A stretch of 64,000 nt of DNA, taken from positions 3,883,503 to 3,947,502 of the forward strand of contig NZ_CP076024.1 in NCBI RefSeq assembly GCF_022788635.1, in the 5' to 3' direction. The position numbers were made by a program, and so were the translations under genes. How positions within the stretch are numbered: position 1 is the stretch's first letter; the number at the start of each line of letters is the position of its first letter. This stretch comes from Methylobacter sp. S3L5C. Lineage in GTDB: Bacteria > Pseudomonadota > Gammaproteobacteria > Methylococcales > Methylomonadaceae. The notes under the pieces were generated by a model. It was not told the origin of the DNA, made no database searches, and worked only from the letters and a program-made list of their open reading frames with translations. This document shows, piece after piece, positions 9,951 to 19,096 of this stretch.

Positions 9951-10713
9951 TACTATTACTTATGAATTTCCACTCAATGAACGAATCCGTGTTTTCATAA
10001 GACTTGAGCAACTATTTCAACAATTCATGCACTTTTCAGTAGGGGAATCTATTGCCGATAAACGTGCAGCCATCACCGTGCTACTTGATATCATGTCGAT
10101 TTTCCGGCGTAACGATCTAAAATCAGAAATCATTAAAGAACTTGATCGTCAAGCAACGGTGCTTAATAAAATTGCCGACAGCGAAGGGGTTGATAAGGAA
10201 AAATTGCAAGATATTCTTGACCAGCTTGCCGGCATCAGTAAAAAACTTTATGCGATTACCGGAAAAATCGGTATCAATATCATGGAAAGTGATTTATTTC
10301 AAAGTATTAGCCAGCGCAGCTCTATTCCTGGCGGCACTTGCTCTTTTGATTTACCCGAGTACCATTACTGGCTTGAACAGGATGAAGCTATTCGCGTAAA
10401 AAACCTGCAACACTGGAGCAGTCCGTTTATTGATATTCACACCGCGATTGATTTTATTCTTAATTTTATACGTAACAGTCGATCAGCCAAACAGGAAGTC
10501 GCTGTTGCGGGTTTTTTCCAGGTTTCTCTGGATAAAAACCAACCTTTCCAACTTATCAAGATAAGTCTGGATAAGTCACTATCCTGTTTTGCTGAAATAA
10601 GTGGCGGCAAACATCGGTGTACCATCCGTTTTATGGAAGCATCTACTGATGATAACCGTCCAAAACAAAGTACCAATGATATTCCCTTTAAGCTAACCTG
10701 CTGTTTATTCTAA
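9937..10713 (+). CDS. zapD: ZapD, FtsZ-associated cell division protein
   Basis: Cytoplasmic protein that cross-links FtsZ filaments in the division ring (formerly DUF1342/YacF). 258 residues, close to the usual 247-255, starting with the family's [16 protein letters not shown] and ending in a beta-rich domain. Both possible starts lie inside coaE: TTG at 9937 (AGG seven bases upstream) and GTG at 9943. Its stop overlaps the yacG start in TAATG, so yacG is translationally coupled. Confidence 0.93.
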   Translation: MSVNNTITYEFPLNERIRVFIRLEQLFQQFMHFSVGESIADKRAAITVLLDIMSIFRRNDLKSEIIKELDRQATVLNKIADSEGVDKEKLQDILDQLAGISKKLYAITGKIGINIMESDLFQSISQRSSIPGGTCSFDLPEYHYWLEQDEAIRVKNLQHWSSPFIDIHTAIDFILNFIRNSRSAKQEVAVAGFFQVSLDKNQPFQLIKISLDKSLSCFAEISGGKHRCTIRFMEASTDDNRPKQSTNDIPFKLTCCLF

Positions 10714-10919
10714 TGTCATCAACCGGTAAACCAATCACTGTAAAATGCCCCAATTGCCAGCGTCCCGTTGAGTGGACGCCTGAACAGGAATTTAAACCTT
10801 TTTGCTGTGAACGTTGCAAATTAATCGACTTGGGTGAGTGGGCCATGGAAGAAAAAATAATCCCTGGCAAATCGCTGGAGTTGGAAAACGATGAAGGAGA
10901 GGATTCGTTTTTCCAATAA
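10713..10919 (+). CDS. yacG: YacG, zinc-binding DNA gyrase inhibitor
   Basis: Small protein that binds GyrB and inhibits gyrase in the characterised E. coli case. 68 residues with the four-cysteine zinc site Cys12, Cys15, Cys31, Cys35 and the conserved [11 protein letters not shown] segment. Last gene of the pil-coaE-zapD cluster; its ATG overlaps the zapD stop by one base. The convergent gene ends about 80 bases further on. Confidence 0.94.
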   Translation: MSSTGKPITVKCPNCQRPVEWTPEQEFKPFCCERCKLIDLGEWAMEEKIIPGKSLELENDEGEDSFFQ

Positions 10920-10999
10920 AGCTGAACCACGTTATCAATACCGGCAGGGAGATTACAAAATCAAAAGCTTCCTTCGTAACTGCCTTTGCAAAACTACTG

Positions 11000-11560
11000 T
11001 CAGCGAGGTTGCCGGGTTAACCCACTACCTTTCTGTTGAATCAAGTTTAGCGTTCTTTCCGGCAGCTTTTCGGTAGTTGTGCCCTCCAGGTGCAGACGCG
11101 CATCTTCATGTACCGTGGTCATAAAATTAATCAACTGTATCTCGTGCTGCATTTTTTGTTCAAAATCTTCCGCTTCCCACATTTGGTTCAATAGTTGTTT
11201 GGCATGATGATGAATGGTGAAAGCAACTGCTTCAGGCAGATGAGTATAACTTGTCTTTATTGATTGTTTGAGCCGGTCCAATGATATCAGGTACTGCTTA
11301 TAGTCCTTAATATCCTGCTTACACTTGGTTTTAAGCATGGATAATTCAGTAGCATTTTTGGTTTGCAGCAAGGTAATTTCATGCGCCAACTGAACACTTT
11401 TATTTTTTAATTCCGCTTCCAGAGCTTTCTCGGCGATTACCCTGGTGTGTTTAAGTTTAATCTGTTGATCCAGGTTGCTTGCTTGCCATTGCAGATTTTC
11501 ATCTTTAACTGAATGAAAAAGCTTGATCAAGGTGAAAACCCGATTTTTTAAAGTCGTCAT
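11000..11560 (-). CDS. Hypothetical coiled-coil protein
   Basis: Not recognised. 186 residues, strongly charged, without membrane segment or signal peptide. Residues about 20-105 look like a long coiled coil rich in Lys, Glu and Leu; the remainder is helical with several His residues near 116-121. It starts at an ATG three bases after the upstream gene's stop, preceded by TAGGTA, so the two form one transcription unit. Probably a soluble partner of the upstream membrane protein (inference from context only). Confidence 0.6.
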   Translation of the reverse strand: MTTLKNRVFTLIKLFHSVKDENLQWQASNLDQQIKLKHTRVIAEKALEAELKNKSVQLAHEITLLQTKNATELSMLKTKCKQDIKDYKQYLISLDRLKQSIKTSYTHLPEAVAFTIHHHAKQLLNQMWEAEDFEQKMQHEIQLINFMTTVHEDARLHLEGTTTEKLPERTLNLIQQKGSGLTRQPR

Positions 11561-11563
11561 TAC

Positions 11564-12088
11564 CTAAATAAAAGTGGCTATTTTTTGCTGTAATTTTAAT
11601 AGAGCCTCAATATCTTGTTGATCGCGATACCGGGAATTTTCTTGTTGTAATTGCAGATAAGTTGTTTTTGATAGCTGATGTTTAATCAACTGCAAGTCTT
11701 TAGTGATGGCTTTGGATAAAGAGTCAATGTGTTGGCGATTATTAACCGTTAACAATTGCTTTCTTTTTGTTTCATTAAAATAATTAATTTGTGTTGCTCT
11801 AAAAAAAAACAACTTTTTTAAACGATCCTGTTGAGATTGAATAAATAATAACTGCCGCTGCAAGCGCTGTTTCGCGGAAAAATATTCCAAACAGGCGGCA
11901 ATAATCAGCTTAATTATAACCAATAATCCCGTTATTATTAATAAAGCAATCGCAGTTAACAGGAAGGCCAAACCCAATTGAGTGATAAGCTCAGGTAGCA
12001 TCGGCATATCCAGTGCCAGCAACAGGTCTGCCGATATCAATACGGCAAAAGCAAAGAACAGTAATAATAGGGTAATTCTAATAATCAA
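11564..12088 (-). CDS. Hypothetical membrane protein with cytoplasmic coiled coil
   Basis: Not recognised. 174 residues: two hydrophobic helices (about 4-26 and 33-62), then a basic, Gln- and Leu-rich region of about 110 residues that looks like a coiled coil. The only start that keeps the first helix is a TTG at 12088 with no clear ribosome site, so the 5' end is uncertain. It precedes the coiled-coil gene at 11560 by three bases. The layout suggests a membrane anchor and a soluble coiled-coil partner; this is inference. Confidence 0.55.
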   Translation of the reverse strand: MIIRITLLLLFFAFAVLISADLLLALDMPMLPELITQLGLAFLLTAIALLIITGLLVIIKLIIAACLEYFSAKQRLQRQLLFIQSQQDRLKKLFFFRATQINYFNETKRKQLLTVNNRQHIDSLSKAITKDLQLIKHQLSKTTYLQLQQENSRYRDQQDIEALLKLQQKIATFI

Positions 12089-12260
12089 AATGACAACTGA
12101 CGTTTTTAATATTACAGGACGGTTGTATCCAACTTCTTATCAAAAGCCTTAACACCTGATGCTTATGGCAGTAAAAAATTGCCCTTCCGGCATAAAATCA
12201 ACCAAGTAATATTGACTTTTATAATACGTTAAGAGGCCATCAGGCCCTCACCGCCTATGA

Positions 12261-12737
12261 TCATGCTTTAGAAACTTCAGTTAAAGCCTCTAAAATATCT
12301 TCACTATGGTTTTTAACTTTTACTTTACGCCATTCACCGATCAGTATGCCCTGAGGGTCAATGAGGAAAGTACTGCGCTCGATACCTCGAACCTGTTTGC
12401 CATACATATTTTTCATTTTTATAACATCAAATAATTCGCACAGCTTTTCATCCTTATCTGACAGTAAGTCAAAGGGAAATTCCTGCTTGCATTTAAAGCC
12501 TTCATGGACACCAACACTATCACGCGACACGCCGAGTATAACGGTATTTAATAAGTTAAATTTTTCAATATTATCCCGAAAACTCTGACCCTCCTGAGTA
12601 CAACCTGGTGTATTGTCTTTGGGATAAAAATAAATGACGACAAATCGACCTCGAAAATCAGTCAATTTAATAGTTTTATCACCAGTAGACATTGCCTCAA
12701 AATCAGGAATAACCGTACCGACATTAATCTGGCTCAT
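12261..12737 (-). CDS. bcp: Bcp/PrxQ-type thioredoxin-dependent peroxiredoxin
   Basis: Reduces hydrogen peroxide and organic peroxides using thioredoxin. 158 residues in a thioredoxin fold, with the peroxidatic Cys46 in the DNTPGCTQE motif. The nearest other cysteines are near residue 81 and in KLCELFD, and the usual Cys five residues after Cys46 is absent, so it may be an atypical or 1-Cys form. It follows a GcvR-like regulator by eight bases; gcvR-bcp is also the E. coli order. Confidence 0.93.
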   Translation of the reverse strand: MSQINVGTVIPDFEAMSTGDKTIKLTDFRGRFVVIYFYPKDNTPGCTQEGQSFRDNIEKFNLLNTVILGVSRDSVGVHEGFKCKQEFPFDLLSDKDEKLCELFDVIKMKNMYGKQVRGIERSTFLIDPQGILIGEWRKVKVKNHSEDILEALTEVSKA

Positions 12738-12745
12738 AATAACTC

Positions 12746-13276
12746 CTAGCGTTTTATAGGCTCAAGAATTGCATCTATGTTTAAATGATCGCAAAAATCC
12801 AAAAACTCTTCCCGTAATGACAAGAGAGGCAGTTGCTGTGGAATTAAAACGATAAATTTGGTTGAAAATACTGCTGATTGAATATAAGGAGCCTGGTATG
12901 AACTGCCCGTTATTTCTTCGATACTTATATCACGATCAAACAGAAATGAGGTAATAGACTCTACGACGCTATCCTTATCCAGAGAGATAGTTTCCAATGA
13001 GTAAGGTATGCAATCTTTACCTTTGTCCTTATCTTTTTGATCAGGACGTAAAGTATGGACTTTTATTTCCAGACGCTTTTGGATACTATCCAGCGTATTT
13101 TCAAACTTGGCAATTTGATTCCAGTTACCTTGAATAAGCAAGTAAGCGGCAACAGATTGACCTAGATGGGAGGATCTTATTTCTAAAATATTACAGTTGC
13201 AATCACGAACAACGGGTAGTATTTCTCCAATAAAATTAATGTGATTGTTACCTAAAACAGTAATAGCTAGTTGCAT
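12746..13276 (-). CDS. gcvR: GcvR-like ACT-domain regulator
   Basis: Homologous in layout to GcvR, which in E. coli binds GcvA and represses the glycine cleavage operon when glycine is low. 176 residues with two ACT-like domains (about 1-80 and 90-170) and no DNA-binding domain. It starts MQLAITVLGNNHINFIGEI, a typical ACT beginning. The neighbour bcp supports the assignment. A gcvH gene lies 5 kb away, but gcvT and gcvP are not in the window, so the target is uncertain. Confidence 0.75.
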   Translation of the reverse strand: MQLAITVLGNNHINFIGEILPVVRDCNCNILEIRSSHLGQSVAAYLLIQGNWNQIAKFENTLDSIQKRLEIKVHTLRPDQKDKDKGKDCIPYSLETISLDKDSVVESITSFLFDRDISIEEITGSSYQAPYIQSAVFSTKFIVLIPQQLPLLSLREEFLDFCDHLNIDAILEPIKR

Positions 13277-13445
13277 TGTATTTTTTTAAAAAAAGTTTTT
13301 TTGAAAGTTTAGCATTAAAAACATAAAACTTATGCGAACATTAAATTTTATTGGTATTAAAATAAGGCAATATATTCAAAATATCAATAAAAAGCCACAA
13401 ATTCAATTTTGTGGTTATTTTTTACTTTAGCCAAGAACCTCAACC

Positions 13446-15041
13446 ATGACTAAAAAACAAAAACACAGAAGGAATAGCTTTTCCGCTGACGTCAACGCGG
13501 GGGAAGACGATTTTATCTTGGTCGATTTGGATGTTATGTCGGGCAAAGAATACCCTTCCCCAGTCACTTTAAATAATTTTTCTGATGATGAAGAAATTAT
13601 TGACCGATTACTTGTCAGGCCGGATTTTAAAGCCTATGACGAGCTGAAAGGAAATCACAGAAATATGGATAATTGGGCAGCTGAGACGTTACATTTGACC
13701 GATAGTTTCTCGGCTTCAGCACTTGACTCCAATACTGATTTGGCTGGCGTACCTGATGAAGAAGATGCCATTGACAGATTACTTGTTGACACCGGTTTTG
13801 ACGCGAATCAATGGGCAGGAAAAAATAAGGAAGCCGATGCCAAGGCAATTGATGATATAGATTTAGCTGGTGAACTCTCAAATGTTGATCAATTTTTCAT
13901 TAAGCCTTTTGAGCAAACAGAACAAACCCTGTTAGCAGCAAGTAGACGCTCAACTTCAGACCTTGATGAACCAGCGACCAAAAATACTGATGACAATGAA
14001 ATTCAAGAAGCCTTGGTAATTGATGGTATTAATCAAGCTGGTGAGCTTACTGTGCCTTTTAAAGAACAAAATGCCATTCTGACAGATAAAAATATTTTCA
14101 AAGCCAAGAAAAGCGTATTACTCTCCGATAAAGCCCTGGACAACAACACTTTGAAAACGGAAGATAAAACTGAAACCATCAGCCAGGCCCAATCTGATAC
14201 CAAGATAATTTATCGCAAAGAAGTTGCCAATAAGGATCCCGAGGCAACATCATTCAATAGCATTAAAACTAAACAGAACGCGATTAAAAAACAACAAAAT
14301 GCCCCTGTAAATAACATTAAAAAATCCAACCTTATCACTTACACTGCACTGAGTTTTGCTATTGCAGCTGTATTGGCTTCAATTGTCATGGCAATCATCA
14401 TTGCCAATATGCAAACTAAAATGTCAAAACTGACTGATATGGTATCCATTATTGAAGAAGATAGTGGCAGTGGCCCTGAAAAAAATGCTGATATGGACCT
14501 TAACAATAGCGATATATCCATTGAACAGTTAAATCAAAAGATCAATGAACTTGGTCGGCACTTACCAGAAATCAACAATTTAGAAACCCGGACATCTGAA
14601 CTGGAAAAAAAATTAACCCTACAAAAACAGATCATGGGCCAATCACAGGCATCACTGGAGCAATCAAAAAATAACACCAAAGCCATTGCCAGTATTAATA
14701 AATCCATTGATAAACAAAATACCAATGCCTCACATTTGGCAGAAAAAAAATCAGCATCTGTTAAACCCGCTTCCTCAGAAAAAAAAATACCCAATACCAA
14801 AACGGCATCAGGCTGGTCAGTTAATCTGAGCGCCTACAAAAAACAAAGTGATGCTAAAAGGAAAGCTGACCAACTCATACAAAAAGGTATACCTGTTAAA
14901 GTAATAGAGGTTGATATGAATAATACCAAATGGTATCGACTTAAGCTGGGTAGTTTTAAAAATAAAACGAATGCAAACTCCTATGCTGCCAGAATAAAAA
15001 AATCGCACCATTTAAACAACATTTCTGTCGATAATAAGTAA
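13446..15041 (+). CDS. SPOR-domain membrane protein with acidic N-terminal repeats
   Basis: 531 residues in three parts. The N-terminal cytoplasmic part (1-290) is acidic and contains degenerate copies of a motif around EEDAIDRLLVDTGFD (near residues 45 and 104) and DLAGEL (near 140 and 195). One membrane helix follows at about 295-320, then a periplasmic coiled coil (about 350-430). The C-terminal SPOR domain (about 453-531, GWSVNLSAYKKQSDAKRKA) binds denuded septal peptidoglycan in known cases. This matches septal SPOR proteins of the DamX type, though I cannot name it. Its stop overlaps the next gene's start (TAATG). Confidence 0.8.
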   Translation: MTKKQKHRRNSFSADVNAGEDDFILVDLDVMSGKEYPSPVTLNNFSDDEEIIDRLLVRPDFKAYDELKGNHRNMDNWAAETLHLTDSFSASALDSNTDLAGVPDEEDAIDRLLVDTGFDANQWAGKNKEADAKAIDDIDLAGELSNVDQFFIKPFEQTEQTLLAASRRSTSDLDEPATKNTDDNEIQEALVIDGINQAGELTVPFKEQNAILTDKNIFKAKKSVLLSDKALDNNTLKTEDKTETISQAQSDTKIIYRKEVANKDPEATSFNSIKTKQNAIKKQQNAPVNNIKKSNLITYTALSFAIAAVLASIVMAIIIANMQTKMSKLTDMVSIIEEDSGSGPEKNADMDLNNSDISIEQLNQKINELGRHLPEINNLETRTSELEKKLTLQKQIMGQSQASLEQSKNNTKAIASINKSIDKQNTNASHLAEKKSASVKPASSEKKIPNTKTASGWSVNLSAYKKQSDAKRKADQLIQKGIPVKVIEVDMNNTKWYRLKLGSFKNKTNANSYAARIKKSHHLNNISVDNK

Positions 15042-15952
15042 TGTCATCGAAAAAACAAAAACTGGTGGTAGCTGTTTCATCCAGGGCTTTATTTAACCTG
15101 GATGATTCTCATACGATATTTGAAACGCAGGGTAAAGAAGCTTTCTGTCGCTATCAAATAAAACATGAAGATGAAGTGCTGGCTCCAGGATACGGATTTT
15201 CTTTAGTTAAAAAGTTACTAGCTATCAATGCCAGTTGCCCGGATGATCCCCTGGTTGAAATAATCCTGTTGTCGCAAAATAGTGCCGATACAGGCTTGAG
15301 AATTTTTAATTCCATTGCGCATCATAAATTAAACATTACCCGTGCAGCATTTACCAGTGGCTCATCACCCTATCACTATATGTCTGCATTTGGAGCACAC
15401 TTGTTTTTGTCTGCAAATGCTGATGATGTCGTCAAGACACTGGATGCCGGCTTTGCTGCGGCAACAATCTTATGTGGCTCGTCATTAACAAACTCTTCAA
15501 GTCAGTTACGAATAGCATTTGATGGGGATTCAGTATTATTTTCAGATGCATCAGAACGTATTTATCAACAGCGAGGTTTGGCTGTCTTTGCTGAAAATGA
15601 ACGTCATGAAGCCAAAAAACCTTTACCTGGAGGCCCTTTCAAGGATTTTCTTAAGGCTTTACATCATATTCAATCCCAGTTTGGCTCTGAATTATCTCCT
15701 ATTAGAACAGCGCTGGTTACTGCACGCTCAGCCCCTGCTCATGAACGAGTGGTAAGAACATTGAGAGCGTGGGAAATTCGTATCGACGAAGCGCTTTTTT
15801 TGGGGGGAATGTCTAAAGGTGATTTTTTGAAAGCTTTTGGTGCGGATATTTTCTTTGATGACCAAAGAGGACACTGTAAATCTGCCGCTCAACATGTTGC
15901 CACAGCTCATGTGCCACATGGTATTAGCAATGAAAAATTGCTGAACGATTAA
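15041..15952 (+). CDS. Cytosolic 5'-nucleotidase (NT5C1-like family)
   Basis: 303 residues matching the bacterial relatives of animal cytosolic 5'-nucleotidase I (Pfam 5-nucleotidase family, HAD-like). Seen: VVAVSSRALFNLDDSH at the N-terminus in place of the classical DxD box, the segment ITRAAFTSG, an FDGDSVLFSD block near 165, and FFDDQ near the end. The predicted reaction is dephosphorylation of nucleoside monophosphates. Translation is coupled to the SPOR gene by a one-base overlap; the reason for that pairing is not obvious. Confidence 0.85.
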   Translation: MSSKKQKLVVAVSSRALFNLDDSHTIFETQGKEAFCRYQIKHEDEVLAPGYGFSLVKKLLAINASCPDDPLVEIILLSQNSADTGLRIFNSIAHHKLNITRAAFTSGSSPYHYMSAFGAHLFLSANADDVVKTLDAGFAAATILCGSSLTNSSSQLRIAFDGDSVLFSDASERIYQQRGLAVFAENERHEAKKPLPGGPFKDFLKALHHIQSQFGSELSPIRTALVTARSAPAHERVVRTLRAWEIRIDEALFLGGMSKGDFLKAFGADIFFDDQRGHCKSAAQHVATAHVPHGISNEKLLND

Positions 15953-16127
15953 CCTGAAAAATCAGTTAAAAGTTAAACCAGGAAATCTGTCACTATTAAA
16001 TATGGAGGGTAATTTGCTGCTCTGTGCTGTAACCGTTGCAGATAATGAAAATTACTGACAGGAATGAGTTTTTACATTTAATCTACAAATCTGTGGCATT
16101 TATCTATGAGCGAGATTCACTAACCCG

Positions 16128-16433
16128 CTATTCTAAATCCATTAAGTAGATATCTTCAATTAACTTTGCTTCCCCCTGAGTAAGAAAAATAGACGTTTTT
16201 TTTTTACTCAGGGTAGTTTCTGTAACTAATGATTCACGACGATCAGACAAGCATCTGTTATCAATAGGATTTTCAAGTTTTCGACGATTAAAATCGGGAC
16301 AATCCACGTTATTATTTTTTATAGCTGTAAACCATTCAGATGAACCAAATTCATGGGTAATTTTACGTCGTTCGTCCAACTTACAAGTTATGAATAACCT
16401 TCGCGGACTCTTCCTTAAATCAATTATATACAC
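16128..16433 (-). CDS. Conserved-looking hypothetical protein
   Basis: Not recognised. 101 residues from a GTG start, supported by AGAAGGA six bases upstream. A central basic segment has the pattern DCPDFNRRK followed 16 residues later by SDRRE. No signal peptide or membrane helix. It stands alone between the 5'-nucleotidase (convergent) and a metallo-hydrolase-like gene. Confidence 0.5.
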   Translation of the reverse strand: MYIIDLRKSPRRLFITCKLDERRKITHEFGSSEWFTAIKNNNVDCPDFNRRKLENPIDNRCLSDRRESLVTETTLSKKKTSIFLTQGEAKLIEDIYLMDLE

Positions 16434-16742
16434 TTTTTATCCTTCTGATTCTTAAATGGCCGATTATTTGACACATGAGTTGAATAATAGAAGATGTTTT
16501 CATAAAATACAAAATCAAAAAATTCATTCGGTATCCAACTTTATTAGCTCAGTGTCGGTAAGCTGTTGCTTCAATTTCTAAAACGATATCCGGATTAAAT
16601 CAACGACTTTGCCGGTGTTGATTAAGCATTAATAAGTATTAAAAGATACCTATTAAGACTATATCAAGGCTTTTTGAGCAGCCTGCAGGTCTTAAGCACT
16701 CAGTTAATGAATAGCCTGCAAACTGGCTTTGTTAGTTGCTGA
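16434..16742. other. Intergenic region without recognised feature
   Basis: About 310 AT-rich bases between two minus-strand genes. I see no open frame with coding character and no clear terminator. Confidence 0.4.
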
Positions 16743-17342
16743 TTAAAGCGCCTTTGCCAAGCGATGTAACGCTTCGCTACCATGATTAAATATTGGCCAG
16801 CCATCGCCCGTTAAAATTGCTTTAATGCCGGGTAAGTCCGAAATACGTTTAACCGATTGAATTGCCTTGTGTGCATCAGCCAGTTTTGTTTCCGGCAGCA
16901 TACATAATTCACCGGCAATTTGGCAACGAATTAAATCACCGGTTATTAAGGTAGTATGTTCCAAAAGTAATGCGAGTTCTCCCGGTGTTTTTGATCCTTC
17001 CAGTTGATAAGCAATCAACCCCGGAACGACTTCTTCATTGTCGTGCAACCAGCGTTCACAACAAATTGGAAAGGTATCTTCTTCACCTGCGGGGCCATAA
17101 ATCGGTGCACCTGTACTACCGGCAATATTTTCAGTATCACGGCAATGATCGCTATTAGTAATAACGATAAAATTGACACCACCCAAGCGTTGTAGGTGAC
17201 TATGATCATGTTCTGACATAGGCAGAGGATCTATTAAAACATTACCGCCGTCACGCACCCAAAGCACGCTATGAAAATCCAGATTACGTTCCTTGTTAAA
17301 TTCTGACCAGCCAAATAAATCTTTTCTATGCAATTGTTTCAT
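16743..17342 (-). CDS. Metallo-beta-lactamase-fold protein, degenerate metal site
   Basis: 199 residues with the overall pattern of the metallo-hydrolase fold: an N-terminal beta block with NVLIDPLPM, a central ITNSDHCRDTENIA where active members have HxHxDH, then LITGDLIR and LTGDGWPIF. The first two metal-ligand histidines are missing, so it may bind one metal or none and hydrolase activity is doubtful. Monocistronic, about 80 bases upstream of the DUF1289 gene in map order. Confidence 0.7.
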   Translation of the reverse strand: MKQLHRKDLFGWSEFNKERNLDFHSVLWVRDGGNVLIDPLPMSEHDHSHLQRLGGVNFIVITNSDHCRDTENIAGSTGAPIYGPAGEEDTFPICCERWLHDNEEVVPGLIAYQLEGSKTPGELALLLEHTTLITGDLIRCQIAGELCMLPETKLADAHKAIQSVKRISDLPGIKAILTGDGWPIFNHGSEALHRLAKAL

Positions 17343-17420
17343 TTAAGGTATCCTCAAGTTATTGTTCATGCACTGTTTTTTTTCGACAAGATAAATATTC
17401 AATAGCCATTAATTATGGGA

Positions 17421-17594
17421 TTACCGTTGACGACTTTCAACATTGTCCATAAAGTGACGACGAGTTTTTTCATCAACTTGAGTCCAGCGGATAATTTCAT
17501 TAAGCGAACGAAAACACCCCACACAGATATCCTCATCATTCAAACAACATTTCCTGATACAGGGTGAAGATATAGGAGTCTGAATCGAGTTCAT
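17421..17594 (-). CDS. DUF1289 small cysteine-rich protein
   Basis: 57 residues. The family pattern is clear: SPCIRKC, then CVGCFRSLNEIIRW, giving four cysteines (Cys12, Cys16, Cys24, Cys27) in a CX3C...CX2C layout expected to bind a metal or Fe-S cluster. DUF1289 proteins have no firmly established function. Start ATG at 17594. Monocistronic as far as can be seen. Confidence 0.85.
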   Translation of the reverse strand: MNSIQTPISSPCIRKCCLNDEDICVGCFRSLNEIIRWTQVDEKTRRHFMDNVESRQR

Positions 17595-17815
17595 TGATAA
17601 TTTTTATTGTTGGTCAGGTAGAAAATTGCATCCGGTTTACTTACTGATTATTACAGGATAAACCCGTATAACCGCCTTATAAATTTATTGGTTAGCTTTA
17701 TATTACACAACAACAATAATTTTTTGCGATCCAGTAATGCCCTTTATTTTTGATAATCGTAACACGCTCGACCATAACTGTTGAATAATAATCAAGCTTG
17801 TTTTTTAAAGCCTTA

Positions 17816-17832
17816 GCACATTTAAAATGTGC
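17816..17832. other. Perfect inverted repeat downstream of grxC
   Basis: GCACATTT-A-AAATGTGC, an 8-1-8 palindrome about 50 bases after the glutaredoxin stop on the minus strand. It could be a weak terminator stem or a protein site; there is no uninterrupted T-run after it in either direction. Confidence 0.35.
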
Positions 17833-17884
17833 GCAATTATTACTCACTACTTCTGGATCTATTTAATCGACCGCTTACCTGACT

Positions 17885-18142
17885 CTAAGCAAGCTTAAGC
17901 AAGGTATCCAATTTTTTTTGCTGCTCAAGTGCATGTAAGTCATCAAATCCGCCCACATGAAGATCGCCAATATAAATTTGCGGTACGGTTCGGCGCTTTG
18001 TTTTACGCATCATTTCTTCTCTCATCCCCGTTTGGGCATCGACATTAATCTCGGTATAAGAAACTCCTTTTTTGTCGAGCAGACGTTTAGCCATAATGCA
18101 GTAAGGGCAAATATTGGTTGTATAGATCAGTATCTCAGGCAT
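17885..18142 (-). CDS. grxC: Glutaredoxin 3
   Basis: Glutathione-dependent dithiol oxidoreductase of the cytoplasm. 85 residues with the CPYC active site at 12-15, the TVPQIYI cis-proline segment and the GGFDDLHAL glutathione-binding helix. All features of a class I glutaredoxin are present. It is divergent from gcvH. Confidence 0.95.
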   Translation of the reverse strand: MPEILIYTTNICPYCIMAKRLLDKKGVSYTEINVDAQTGMREEMMRKTKRRTVPQIYIGDLHVGGFDDLHALEQQKKLDTLLKLA

Positions 18143-18271
18143 GTTTTAATGATGTTTGTTAATATAGTGCGCCAAGGTTAACGATTAAATGTTAAAGAGT
18201 CAAAAATAGCCCTTAATCCAGCACCGAGATCCTTTAAATTTTCAGCTTATTAATTTTTGAGAGAGTCAACC

Positions 18272-18655
18272 ATGAATCATTTACCGGAAAACTTAAAATA
18301 TGCGCTGACACACGAATGGGCGCATGTGGAGGATGATAATGTTGTTCGTGTAGGTATAACTGATTTTGCCCAAGAACAATTGGGCGATTTGGTTTATATA
18401 GAATTACCTGAATTAGGGCGTAAAATTGCAGCGCAAGAGCAATGTGCGGTAGTTGAGTCGGTTAAAACAGCCTCCGATTTATTCAGTCCGGTTTCCGGAG
18501 AAATTTTTGCGGTCAATTCAGCCCTCGTTGATGAACCTGAGCAGGTCAATGACAATCCCTATGGGGCATGGATTTTTTGTGTTAAAACAACAGACTTATC
18601 AGGTTTGGATCAGTTAATGGATGCTGATGCTTACCAATTGGTCATTGACCAATAA
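18272..18655 (+). CDS. gcvH: GcvH, glycine cleavage system H protein
   Basis: Lipoyl carrier that shuttles the aminomethyl group between GcvP, GcvT and the lipoamide dehydrogenase. 127 residues from the ATG at 18272 (GAGAG upstream), with the lipoylated Lys65 in VESVKTASDLFSP. An upstream in-frame TTG (18257) is not needed. gcvT and gcvP are not adjacent, so this is a solitary gcvH. Confidence 0.96.
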   Translation: MNHLPENLKYALTHEWAHVEDDNVVRVGITDFAQEQLGDLVYIELPELGRKIAAQEQCAVVESVKTASDLFSPVSGEIFAVNSALVDEPEQVNDNPYGAWIFCVKTTDLSGLDQLMDADAYQLVIDQ

Positions 18656-18724
18656 TACTATATCAACTTTTTATAATTAATTTGGGTACAATTCACACTT
18701 TTTATATGGATAATTACTGACACA

Positions 18725-19084
18725 ATGGCAAATCCAAATGCAAAAGGCGTTAAGCGCCTTATTAACGCGTGTTTCTTTTCTGTTGCCGGATTTAAAGCAA
18801 CCTGGACTTATGAAGAAGCCTTTAGACAAGAAGTTATTCTCTTTGTGGTGACTACTCCACTGGCAATCTGGCTGGGAGAAACCAATATTGAAAAACTGCT
18901 GTTAATCGGCAGCATCGTATTGGTAATGTTAGTTGAATTATTAAATTCAGCAGTAGAAGCCGTGGTTGACCGGGTAGGCCTTGAACACCATGAATTATCA
19001 GGCAGGGCCAAAGATATAGGTTCTGCAGCAGTAATGATGTCTTTAGCTTGGGCCGCAACCACCTGGGCATTAATTTTACTTTAA
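18725..19084 (+). CDS. dgkA: DgkA, diacylglycerol kinase
   Basis: Small inner-membrane kinase that recycles diacylglycerol to phosphatidic acid. 119 residues with three membrane helices (about 33-48, 56-78, 97-118) and the family signature around residues 66-80 (VELLNSAVEAVVDRVG) containing the catalytic glutamate. Followed 12 bases later by the PfkB-type kinase gene. Confidence 0.94.
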   Translation: MANPNAKGVKRLINACFFSVAGFKATWTYEEAFRQEVILFVVTTPLAIWLGETNIEKLLLIGSIVLVMLVELLNSAVEAVVDRVGLEHHELSGRAKDIGSAAVMMSLAWAATTWALILL

Positions 19085-19096
19085 AGAGGAATACCA

